Assembly: GCF_030412265.1 (NCBI RefSeq)
Contig: NZ_JAUHLN010000012.1
Span: forward strand, 1-59,216
DNA: 59,216 nucleotides
Reading direction: 5' to 3'
Source of the DNA: Fictibacillus terranigra
GTDB taxonomy: Bacteria > Bacillota > Bacilli > Bacillales > Fictibacillaceae
Positions 52,565 to 59,216 of the stretch are shown piece after piece. The notes beneath the pieces are model-generated. The model did not search any database and had not been told where the DNA came from. It saw only the letters and a list, made by a program, of their open reading frames with translations. A program made the position numbers and the translations under genes. Numbering within the stretch: the first letter of the stretch is position 1; each line of letters begins with the position of its first letter.

Positions 52565-53941
52565 TTATCCTCCCAAAGTATAGTGCAATGCCTCTTCAAC
52601 TGTAGACACACCAATCACTTCGATTCCCTTAGGGATGGTCCATCCCCCGAGGTTCTTATCCGGGATAATCGCCCGTTCAAATCCAAGCTTTGCCGCTTCA
52701 TGGATCCGTTGGTCGATCCTTGAGACCCTTCGTACTTCTCCAGTCAGCCCCACTTCCCCGATCATGACATCCGTAGGGCGGGTCGGAGCATCCCGGAAGC
52801 TTGACGCTATGCTTACAGCAACAGCCAGATCAACGGCCGGTTCATCCAGACGCACTCCACCGGCGACATTTAAATAAGCGTCCTGATTCTGTAGCAGGAG
52901 GCCTACCCTTTTTTCTAGTACAGCCATGAGCAATGAGACTCGATTGTGATCGATGCCAGTTGCCATCCTTCTCGGATTTCCAAAACTTGTGGGAGATACT
53001 AATGCCTGTATTTCTACAAGCATGGGCCTCGTTCCTTCTAATGAAGCAACAACCGTTGATCCCGCCACTCCTTTTGAACGTTCCTCAAGAAAAATTTCAG
53101 AAGGGTTAAGAACTTCGGAAAGCCCGAGCTCCTTCATCTCAAACACACCGATTTCATTGGTTGAACCGAATCGGTTTTTGACCGCTCGCAGAATCCGGTA
53201 CGTGTGATGCCGTTCTCCTTCAAAGTAGAGCACCGCATCCACCATATGCTCAAGCATTCTCGGACCAGCGATCGCACCCTCCTTCGTCACGTGACCAACG
53301 ATAAAAATGGCAATCCCTTTTGTCTTGGCGATTCTCATAAAATGCGACGTACACTCCCTGACCTGTGACACACTTCCTGGGGCGCTTGTCACTTCCGGAC
53401 GGTAGACCGTCTGTATGGAGTCAATAATGACCACCGAAGGATTGATCTCCGTAACAGCTTTCTCAATCAAATCAAGGTCCGTTTCAGCCAGGACAAAAAG
53501 ATCTCCGGCTGAGATATTCAGGCGGTCCGACCGGAGTTTCGTCTGTTTGACCGATTCCTCACCTGATATATAAAGAACCTTTTGCCCGTGCTGGGCGAGT
53601 TTTGCCGAGGTTTGCAGCAGCAGGGTGGATTTCCCGATTCCAGGATCACCCCCAACGAGCACCAATGAACCAGGGACGATCCCTCCCCCGAGGACGCGGT
53701 TAAGCTCAATCGTATGAGTGTTGATGCGCGGCTCTTGTTCACTTTTTATGTCAACGATGGATTGAGGTTTTTGCTGGGTGCCTGAAGCCGAGGAAGCCGT
53801 CAGGCCTCTCGTTTGGCTGTCACGCTTGATGACTTCTTCCACCATGGTATTCCATTGGTTGCATCCGGGACATTTCCCCATCCATTTCGGTGATTCATAT
53901 CCGCATTCCTGGCACATAAAAACAGATTTGTTTTTGGCCAT
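52565..53941 (-). CDS. radA: DNA repair protein RadA (Sms)
   Basis: This is a 458-residue protein. A zinc finger C-x2-C...C-x2-C ([18 protein letters not shown], 9-26), Walker [11 protein letters not shown], the KNRFG motif ([15 protein letters not shown]) and a Lon-like C-terminal domain are in order. ATG 53939-53941 follows GAGGAG. It aids branch migration in recombination. A weak extended -10 (TGATAAGAT) lies upstream at about 54023. Confidence 0.98.
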   Translation of the reverse strand: MAKNKSVFMCQECGYESPKWMGKCPGCNQWNTMVEEVIKRDSQTRGLTASSASGTQQKPQSIVDIKSEQEPRINTHTIELNRVLGGGIVPGSLVLVGGDPGIGKSTLLLQTSAKLAQHGQKVLYISGEESVKQTKLRSDRLNISAGDLFVLAETDLDLIEKAVTEINPSVVIIDSIQTVYRPEVTSAPGSVSQVRECTSHFMRIAKTKGIAIFIVGHVTKEGAIAGPRMLEHMVDAVLYFEGERHHTYRILRAVKNRFGSTNEIGVFEMKELGLSEVLNPSEIFLEERSKGVAGSTVVASLEGTRPMLVEIQALVSPTSFGNPRRMATGIDHNRVSLLMAVLEKRVGLLLQNQDAYLNVAGGVRLDEPAVDLAVAVSIASSFRDAPTRPTDVMIGEVGLTGEVRRVSRIDQRIHEAAKLGFERAIIPDKNLGGWTIPKGIEVIGVSTVEEALHYTLGG

Positions 53942-54084
53942 CTCTTTCTCCTCTATTTCCAGGCTGCTTTTTCTCAGCCGGCAATTCTTTCTTTTTTCAT
54001 TCGCTGCCTTTATCTTATCAAAAAAGCGGGTTCCCTTTCCAATGGGGGCATCTGGAATTTGGATAAAATACAGAAAACAATTCG

Positions 54085-54124
54085 ACAAAAACCCGGAAGA
54101 CGTGACTGCCTCCCGGGTTTTTGT
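54085..54124. terminator. terminator between clpC and radA
   Basis: A 12-bp stem ACAAAAACCCGG / CCGGGTTTTTGT (54085-54124) with a 16-nt loop lies 35 nt after the clpC stop. T-rich sequence follows in either direction. Confidence 0.8.
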
Positions 54125-54159
54125 ATTTATTTCTATACGATTGGACTAAATCCCATCAT

Positions 54160-56592
54160 TTACGAGCTGGCTCCGACCGTTTCAACGACAAAGTCATTGT
54201 TATCCACATCGATTTTCACGGTATTGCCTTTGCTGATGTTTCCTCTCAGCAATTCTTCTGACAGACGGTCTTCAATCTTACGCTGAAGGGCCCTGCGCAA
54301 TGGACGCGCTCCGTAATCCGGATCATAGCCTTCATCCGTAATCTTATCGAGTGCCGCGTCAGTAAGCTCGATTTCGATGCCCTGGTCTCTCAAACGTTTG
54401 ATCAGAGAATCTGCCAATAAGGTAACGATCTGTTTGAGATGTGTTTTCTCCAAAGCATGGAAGACGATGATCTCATCTATACGGTTTAAGAACTCAGGAC
54501 GGAAAGCCTTTTTCAGCTCGGCCATCACTTTCGTTTTCATATCGTTGTACTGCTGATCTTCCGTGTGAACCGTAAACCCTAAAGAACTGTTGCGCTTAAG
54601 GGTGCTGGCTCCGACATTGGACGTCATGATGACGACAGTGTTTCGGAAGTCGACCGTACGGCCTTTGGAATCTGTCAGGCGTCCGTCTTCAAGTACCTGA
54701 AGCAGAATGTTGAATACTTCAGGATGCGCTTTTTCGATTTCATCAAGCAGGATAACAGAATAAGGCTTACGGCGAACTTTCTCTGTCAGCTGCCCGCCTT
54801 CTTCATGTCCTACATAGCCTGGAGGTGAACCTACGAGTCTTGATGTCGTATGTTTCTCCATGTACTCGGACATATCAATACGGATGATTGCATCCTCATC
54901 ACCGAACAGAGATTCTGCCACTGCACGGGCGAGCTCCGTTTTACCTACACCTGTAGGCCCCAAGAAGATAAACGAACCGATTGGACGCTTCGGATCCTTC
55001 AAGCCGGCACGGGCTCTGCGGATCGCTTTTGAGATCGACTGAACCGCTTCGTTTTGCCCGATCACTCGGTTATGAAGAATCTCTTCCAGCTTCAAGAGGC
55101 GTTCGGTTTCTTCTTCAGCCAGTTTGGAGACAGGTACACCGGTCCAGCTGGAGACCACTTGCGCGATATCCTCTGGAGTAACCTCTGTATTCTCCTGTCC
55201 TTGTTTCTCTTTCCATACATTCTTTGTTTTCTCAAGTTCCTCACGCAGACGCTGTTCCGTATCTCTTAGGGAAGCTGCTTTTTCAAACTCTTGGCTTTGA
55301 ACAGCTGCATCCTTTTCCTTGCGTACTTCTTCAAGCTTAAGTTCAAGCTCCTTTAAGTTTGGCGGTGCGGTATAGGAACGCAGTCTTACTTTCGACGCCG
55401 CTTCATCTATGAGGTCAATCGCTTTATCCGGGAGGAAACGATCGGAGATGTAACGGTCAGACAGCGTTACAGCCGCTTCGATGGCATCATCGGTAATCGT
55501 GACGCGGTGATGCGCTTCATATCGGTCGCGAAGACCTTGCAAAATCTGTGTACTTTCATCTTTAGTTGGCTCATTAACTGTGATCGGCTGGAAACGGCGC
55601 TCAAGCGCTGCATCTTTTTCAATATATTTACGGTACTCATCCAGCGTTGTCGCTCCGATACATTGAAGCTCACCGCGGGCAAGGGCCGGTTTAAGTATGT
55701 TTGATGCGTCGATCGCACCCTCTGCTCCGCCGGCACCGATCAGTGTGTGAAGCTCATCGATAAAGAGAATAATGTTGCCTGCCTGGCGGATCTCATCCAT
55801 GACTTTCTTTAAACGGTCTTCAAATTCACCGCGATACTTGGTGCCGGCAACAACCGTTCCCATATCGAGTGTCATGACCCTTTTATCACGAAGAGTTTCC
55901 GGCACTTCATTATTGATAATCTGTTGAGCGAGGCCTTCCGCGATTGCGGTTTTACCAACCCCCGGCTCACCGATAAGAACGGGGTTGTTCTTCGTTCTCC
56001 GGCTCAGTACCTCAATCACCCTTTGAATCTCTTTGGAACGGCCGATGACCGGATCCAGGCTTCCATCCTTCGCAATCGCTGTTAGATCTCTAGCCAGGCT
56101 GTCGAGCGTAGGCGTATTAGCGTTCGTAGAGGAACCGCGGTGATTGGATGATGCTTCATTGCTTCCAAGAAGCTGAAGCACCTGTTGGCGGGCCTTGTTT
56201 AAGCTCACTCCGAGGTTATTCAGCACGCGGGCCGCTACTCCCTCGCCTTCACGGATCAGCCCAAGCAGGATGTGTTCAGTACCGACGTAGGAGTGGCCAA
56301 GCTTACGGGCTTCATCCATTGATAGTTCGATTACCTTTTTTGCTCTTGGAGTGTAATGGATGGTTTGCACGGATTCCTGGCCGCGTCCAATTAAGGTTTC
56401 TACTTCTTTTTGGATCTTCTCAGGTCCAAGGCCAAGAACATGAAGCGCTTTGGCAGCAATTCCTTCGCCCTCCCGGATCAAGCCAAGCAGAATGTGCTCG
56501 GTTCCAACATTATTATGGCCTAAACGGATGGCTTCTTCCTGTGCCAGCGCAAGTACCTTTTGAGCTCGTTCTGTAAATCGACCAAACATCAT
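54160..56592 (-). CDS. clpC: ATP-dependent Clp protease ATPase subunit ClpC
   Basis: This is an 810-residue class I Clp/Hsp100 ATPase, as in B. subtilis. An N-terminal double repeat domain (about 1-150; [15 protein letters not shown] twice) binds MecA. The first AAA+ module has [12 protein letters not shown] and the UVR/M linker follows. The second has [13 protein letters not shown]. Start ATG 56590-56592 (MMFGRF) is chosen by comparison and GGGAGTG spacing. It degrades proteins with ClpP. It follows mcsB by 25 nt. Confidence 0.98.
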   Translation of the reverse strand: MMFGRFTERAQKVLALAQEEAIRLGHNNVGTEHILLGLIREGEGIAAKALHVLGLGPEKIQKEVETLIGRGQESVQTIHYTPRAKKVIELSMDEARKLGHSYVGTEHILLGLIREGEGVAARVLNNLGVSLNKARQQVLQLLGSNEASSNHRGSSTNANTPTLDSLARDLTAIAKDGSLDPVIGRSKEIQRVIEVLSRRTKNNPVLIGEPGVGKTAIAEGLAQQIINNEVPETLRDKRVMTLDMGTVVAGTKYRGEFEDRLKKVMDEIRQAGNIILFIDELHTLIGAGGAEGAIDASNILKPALARGELQCIGATTLDEYRKYIEKDAALERRFQPITVNEPTKDESTQILQGLRDRYEAHHRVTITDDAIEAAVTLSDRYISDRFLPDKAIDLIDEAASKVRLRSYTAPPNLKELELKLEEVRKEKDAAVQSQEFEKAASLRDTEQRLREELEKTKNVWKEKQGQENTEVTPEDIAQVVSSWTGVPVSKLAEEETERLLKLEEILHNRVIGQNEAVQSISKAIRRARAGLKDPKRPIGSFIFLGPTGVGKTELARAVAESLFGDEDAIIRIDMSEYMEKHTTSRLVGSPPGYVGHEEGGQLTEKVRRKPYSVILLDEIEKAHPEVFNILLQVLEDGRLTDSKGRTVDFRNTVVIMTSNVGASTLKRNSSLGFTVHTEDQQYNDMKTKVMAELKKAFRPEFLNRIDEIIVFHALEKTHLKQIVTLLADSLIKRLRDQGIEIELTDAALDKITDEGYDPDYGARPLRRALQRKIEDRLSEELLRGNISKGNTVKIDVDNNDFVVETVGASS

Positions 56593-56617
56593 AATCATTC
56601 ACACTCCCATTCAAATT

Positions 56618-57685
56618 TTAAGCTTCTTCAAGTTTGATTCTTTCCCTTATTAGCGTTGCCCTTAGGATATCACGCTCATCAGGATTCAACATCTCATTCG
56701 CATAATGCTGTAAAAAGCCCGGTTGTGTAAGTATCATTAATTCATTTAATATGGATCGGGAAATCCCTATAATTATCTCAAGGTCAATTCCCAGCCTCAC
56801 ATCGGAAAGGCATTGTGCCGCTTCCTTCGATTGGATGATCCGGCTGTTCGCCAGCACTCCATACGACCTGAAGATCCGATCCTCAAGCTGGATCTTTAAA
56901 CCGTCCTGCAGGTTTTTTCTTGCCACTCTCTCTTGCTGAATGAGCTGAAGGACCACGCCCCGCAAATCCTCCACAATATCTTCCTCTGATTTCCCGAGAG
57001 TAATCTGGTTGGAGATCTGAAAGACATTTCCTTGAGCTTCAGTTCCTTCCCCGTATATTCCTCTCACCACAAGGCCCAGCTGGTTGATGGCCGGTATAAT
57101 CCGGTTCATTTGTTTCGTTAACACCAAAGCTGGGAGATGCATCATGACGGAAGCACGCAACCCTGTTCCGACATTCGTTGGGCAGCTGGTCAGATAGCCC
57201 CTTTCCTCATCAAAGGCATAATCCACCTTTTCCTCTATCCAATCATCCAGTCCCCCAGCAAGAGTCAACGCCTCATTCAGCTGAAAGCCTGGAAAAAGAC
57301 ATTGAATGCGGAGATGATCTTCTTCATTGACCATGATGCTCACTGACTCATCATGATTGAGCATCACCGCCCCGAATCTTGACTGCTCTGCAAGATGGGG
57401 ACTGATCAAGTGCTTCTCTACCAATACCCTTTTTGCCAGAGGTTTTAGCTCATCGAGATGAAGAATTTCAAATTCTCCAAAATTCCCGCTCCCTTGCTCT
57501 CTGCAGGCTGCTTCCAATGTCTGAATGACAGCCTCGGACTCTTCCTTGGAAGCCAAGTCGGGAAAATTAAACTTTTCGAGGTTTCGCGCCAGCCGAATTC
57601 TGCTGCTAAGGACAATGTCAGAGTCTGGTCCTTCATTCTTCATCCAGGGACTGATAGCTTCACTTATAAAATGTTCAAGTGACAT
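56618..57685 (-). CDS. mcsB: protein arginine kinase McsB
   Basis: This is a 355-residue phosphagen-kinase-fold protein. It shows [15 protein letters not shown] and [15 protein letters not shown]. McsB phosphorylates arginines, marks proteins for ClpCP and inactivates CtsR. It needs McsA, encoded 3 nt upstream. Confidence 0.97.
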   Translation of the reverse strand: MSLEHFISEAISPWMKNEGPDSDIVLSSRIRLARNLEKFNFPDLASKEESEAVIQTLEAACREQGSGNFGEFEILHLDELKPLAKRVLVEKHLISPHLAEQSRFGAVMLNHDESVSIMVNEEDHLRIQCLFPGFQLNEALTLAGGLDDWIEEKVDYAFDEERGYLTSCPTNVGTGLRASVMMHLPALVLTKQMNRIIPAINQLGLVVRGIYGEGTEAQGNVFQISNQITLGKSEEDIVEDLRGVVLQLIQQERVARKNLQDGLKIQLEDRIFRSYGVLANSRIIQSKEAAQCLSDVRLGIDLEIIIGISRSILNELMILTQPGFLQHYANEMLNPDERDILRATLIRERIKLEEA

Positions 57686-57688
57686 GCT

Positions 57689-58225
57689 CTATTCCCCCTT
57701 TTCCCGGTTCTTCTGCTTTTCTAAAAGTCGAATTTGATCACGGGTCTCTGCCGCCTTTTCAAATTCCTCATTTAAAATATACTGCTGCATCGCCTGCTTT
57801 AATTTTTCCAATTCACGCCTCTCTTGAAGTCCGCTGCCAATCCGCTTTGGAATTTTTCCGGCATGTTTTGTATTGCCGCCGTGAACCCTCTTTAGTACCG
57901 GATCCAGCTTAGAATCAAAAACCTCATAGCAATGGCTGCAGCCAAACCTGCCCGATTTGGCAAACTGTTGGTACGTCATGCCGCATTTTGGGCAGGCCAG
58001 GACCGAATTTTGAGACAATCCTGCAGATGCCGCTCCCGAAATGGAAGGATCTCCATAAAGCAGACCAGAGAGCAGCTGATGAATAGAGAAAGTATTCGAC
58101 CCCGGAAGGAATTCTCCTTTTTCTTTTGCACAATGCTCACAAATATGGAATTCAGTTTTCTTGCCGTTTACAATTTTCGTAAAGTGTAAAGTGGCAGGCC
58201 GCTCATGGCATTCCTGGCAGTACAT
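57689..58225 (-). CDS. mcsA: McsB activator McsA, zinc-binding UVR protein
   Basis: This is a 178-residue protein with four CxxC pairs (CQEC, CEHC, CPKC, CSHC) forming two zinc sites, and a C-terminal UVR domain (about 135-170; EKLKQAMQQYILNEEFEKAA). It activates McsB arginine kinase and joins heat and heavy-metal stress. It lies 36 nt downstream of ctsR. Confidence 0.97.
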   Translation of the reverse strand: MYCQECHERPATLHFTKIVNGKKTEFHICEHCAKEKGEFLPGSNTFSIHQLLSGLLYGDPSISGAASAGLSQNSVLACPKCGMTYQQFAKSGRFGCSHCYEVFDSKLDPVLKRVHGGNTKHAGKIPKRIGSGLQERRELEKLKQAMQQYILNEEFEKAAETRDQIRLLEKQKNREKGE

Positions 58226-58261
58226 TATTTTTCCCTCCCTATTAATAAATGTGATATGTCG

Positions 58262-58732
58262 CTATCTGGTTCTAAATTTTAATGTCCGAATCATCGCTTT
58301 TAATAATTCGGCTCGTAACTGATCACGTTCAGGAAGGTCTAACACTTGCAGAACAGAGCGTTCTGTCACACTCAGCATGATTCTGGCCTCACGTTCGGAT
58401 ACGATCTGCTCATCAAGCAACCGTAATATAACATTTTCCGCATTCCCCTGTGAAATGCGGTCATTAATCAGAAGCAGCAGCTGATCAATAAGCTCGACGT
58501 AATTCTCCGTCTGGACTTTAATGATCCGGATATATCCCCCGCCGCCCCGTTTACTTTCTACTACAAAACCTTTTTCTACCGTGAAACGGGTATTGATCAC
58601 ATAATTGATCTGGGAAGGGACACACTGGAACTTTTCAGCAATATCAGTTCGCTTGATCTCGATGAACGTATCATCTGAACCTGCAATGACCTGCTTTAAA
58701 TATGCTTCAATGATGTCTGAGATATTTTTCAT
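58262..58732 (-). CDS. ctsR: transcriptional repressor CtsR
   Basis: This is a 156-residue repressor of class III stress genes. A winged helix-turn-helix (RTDIAEKFQCVPSQINYVI) with a Gly-rich wing (KRGGGGYIRI) acts as a thermosensor in B. subtilis. It controls its own operon through the operator at 58754-58770. Confidence 0.97.
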   Translation of the reverse strand: MKNISDIIEAYLKQVIAGSDDTFIEIKRTDIAEKFQCVPSQINYVINTRFTVEKGFVVESKRGGGGYIRIIKVQTENYVELIDQLLLLINDRISQGNAENVILRLLDEQIVSEREARIMLSVTERSVLQVLDLPERDQLRAELLKAMIRTLKFRTR

Positions 58733-58753
58733 CCTGCTCCCCTCCCCTCTGAC

Positions 58754-58770
58754 TTTGACTATCTTTGACT
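58754..58770 (-). promoter_or_regulatory. CtsR operator
   Basis: The minus strand reads AGTCAAA-N3-AGTCAAA (two heptads at 58764-58770 and 58754-58760), matching the CtsR direct-repeat box. It lies 10-27 bp downstream of the -10, over the likely transcription start. Confidence 0.9.
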
Positions 58771-58780
58771 ATACACTTAT

Positions 58781-58810
58781 ATTATAGACGCATTTTCAGG
58801 ATTTATGCAA
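58781..58810 (-). promoter_or_regulatory. sigA promoter of the ctsR-clpC operon
   Basis: The minus strand reads TTGCAT (58805-58810), an 18-nt spacer and a perfect TATAAT (58781-58786). The CtsR operator follows immediately. Confidence 0.78.
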
Positions 58811-58861
58811 CTAATGTATACTTTTTGGCTGACTGGGGGACTGCCTGTTTCTATCACAGTA

Positions 58862-58886
58862 TTACCCGATATTTTCGGGATTAATC
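58862..58886 (-). promoter_or_regulatory. sigma-B-like promoter of the ctsR-clpC operon
   Basis: The minus strand reads GATTAA (58881-58886), a 13-nt spacer and GGGTAA (58862-58867). This is one mismatch each from the sigma-B pattern GTTTAA-N12/14-GGGTAT. B. subtilis ctsR-clpC also has a sigma-B promoter. Confidence 0.55.
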
Positions 58887-59108
58887 GTAACAATTGAAGT
58901 CTTTCACTGTAAAAAACCGACACGATTCCACAGTTCAGGGGATCGGGCGAATTTTAAAATTCCAAAGTGGTGTTTGGTGTGTGGGTCTTGTTGAAAAAAG
59001 AATGAATCAGGGGTTTTTTTGTATGATATTTATGTGCATTTTTACTGTTGAAAGGGTGGAGAGCTGTATGAGAATCGAGTTGGGTTGTGTGTGGCGGTTT
59101 TTTGTACT
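58887..59108. other. intergenic region upstream of ctsR
   Basis: This 222-bp stretch holds no recognisable gene, terminator or RNA. It separates the ctsR promoters from the repeat array at the right edge. The AT-rich part near 59013-59050 has no clear stem. Confidence 0.6.
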
Positions 59109-59216
59109 GTTACTTGCTGGGTTGTACGGTTTACGTGCGGGTTCGCTGCGTTTACGTGCGAATTTCGCCCGATTACATGCCACTTTGAAGCGTTTACATG
59201 CGGGAATGGACACTTT
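59109..59216 (+). repeat. 21-bp-periodic array of TTTACRTGCG decamers, cut by the window edge
   Basis: Units start at 59109, 59130, 59151, 59172 and 59193, exactly 21 bp apart. Units 2, 3 and 5 are TTTACGTGCG, TTTACGTGCG and TTTACATGCG; units 1 and 4 are degenerate. The last three bases of the window (TTT, 59214-59216) sit where a sixth unit would begin. Spacers of 11 nt are not conserved. Shifted by one base, the core fits TTAC-N3-CGG, as in the other array. Confidence 0.9.

Noticed and set aside
59007-59213. 68-codon minus-strand frame at the right edge
   Set aside because: Its basic heptad repeats mirror the 21-bp array, no family resemblance is seen, and it begins near the window edge.

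Overview
The window is a core chromosomal segment of a low-GC, endospore-forming member of the Bacillaceae. The evidence is gene content and order: ctsR-mcsA-mcsB-clpC-radA-disA-yacL-ispD-ispF-gltX-cysE-cysS-mrnC-rlmB-rae1-sigH, then rpmG-secE-nusG, the rplKAJL and rpoBC clusters, the str and S10-spc-alpha ribosomal superoperon, ecfA1A2T-truA-rplM-rpsI, and a sporulation tail of cwlD, salA, gerD, kbaA and pdaB. This is the Bacillus subtilis origin-proximal order, shown here in reverse, so nearly every gene lies on the minus strand. Proteins resemble B. subtilis closely but not identically. A Fictibacillus- or Bacillus-like genus is plausible, but I cannot fix it from sequence alone.

Layout, right to left (the direction of transcription). 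59216-58733: a 21-bp-periodic repeat array, then a sigB-like and a sigA-like promoter with a CtsR operator. 58732-47569: the clpC stress operon, DNA repair and c-di-AMP genes, isoprenoid genes and gltX. 47568-47005: a cysteine-specifier T-box and a long imperfect palindrome ahead of cysE-cysS. 46357-42546: cysS, RNA-processing genes and sigH. 42365-30525: rpmG-secE-nusG, rplKA, rplJL, rsmC and rpoBC. 30441-25673: the str operon. 25498-10218: the S10-spc-alpha ribosomal genes with secY, adk, map, infA and rpoA. 10005-5656: the ECF transporter module, truA, rplM and rpsI. 5655-237: an intergenic 21-bp array, ybaK, cwlD, salA, gerD (plus strand), kbaA, pdaB (plus strand) and a small conserved ORF. 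At 1-198 the minus strand carries tandem rRNA-type promoters and a boxA leader, so an rRNA operon very probably starts just beyond the left edge.

Together the genes form the transcription-translation core: RNA polymerase alpha, beta and beta-prime, NusG, about 30 ribosomal proteins, EF-Tu, EF-G, IF-1, SecY/E, methionine aminopeptidase and adenylate kinase. Protein quality control, translation-coupled RNA processing and sporulation entry and germination genes flank it. Visible control elements include a T-box, L10-type and L13-type leaders, CtsR and sigB sites, and many sigA promoters and intrinsic terminators.

There is no mobile element, CRISPR array, phage or defence island here. The least explained structure is a pair of intergenic arrays, at 5428-5542 and from 59109 to the right edge. 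In both, a decamer matching TTAC-N3-CGG recurs at exactly 21 bp, with non-conserved 11-nt spacers and an array-specific middle triplet. I know of no description of this repeat family.
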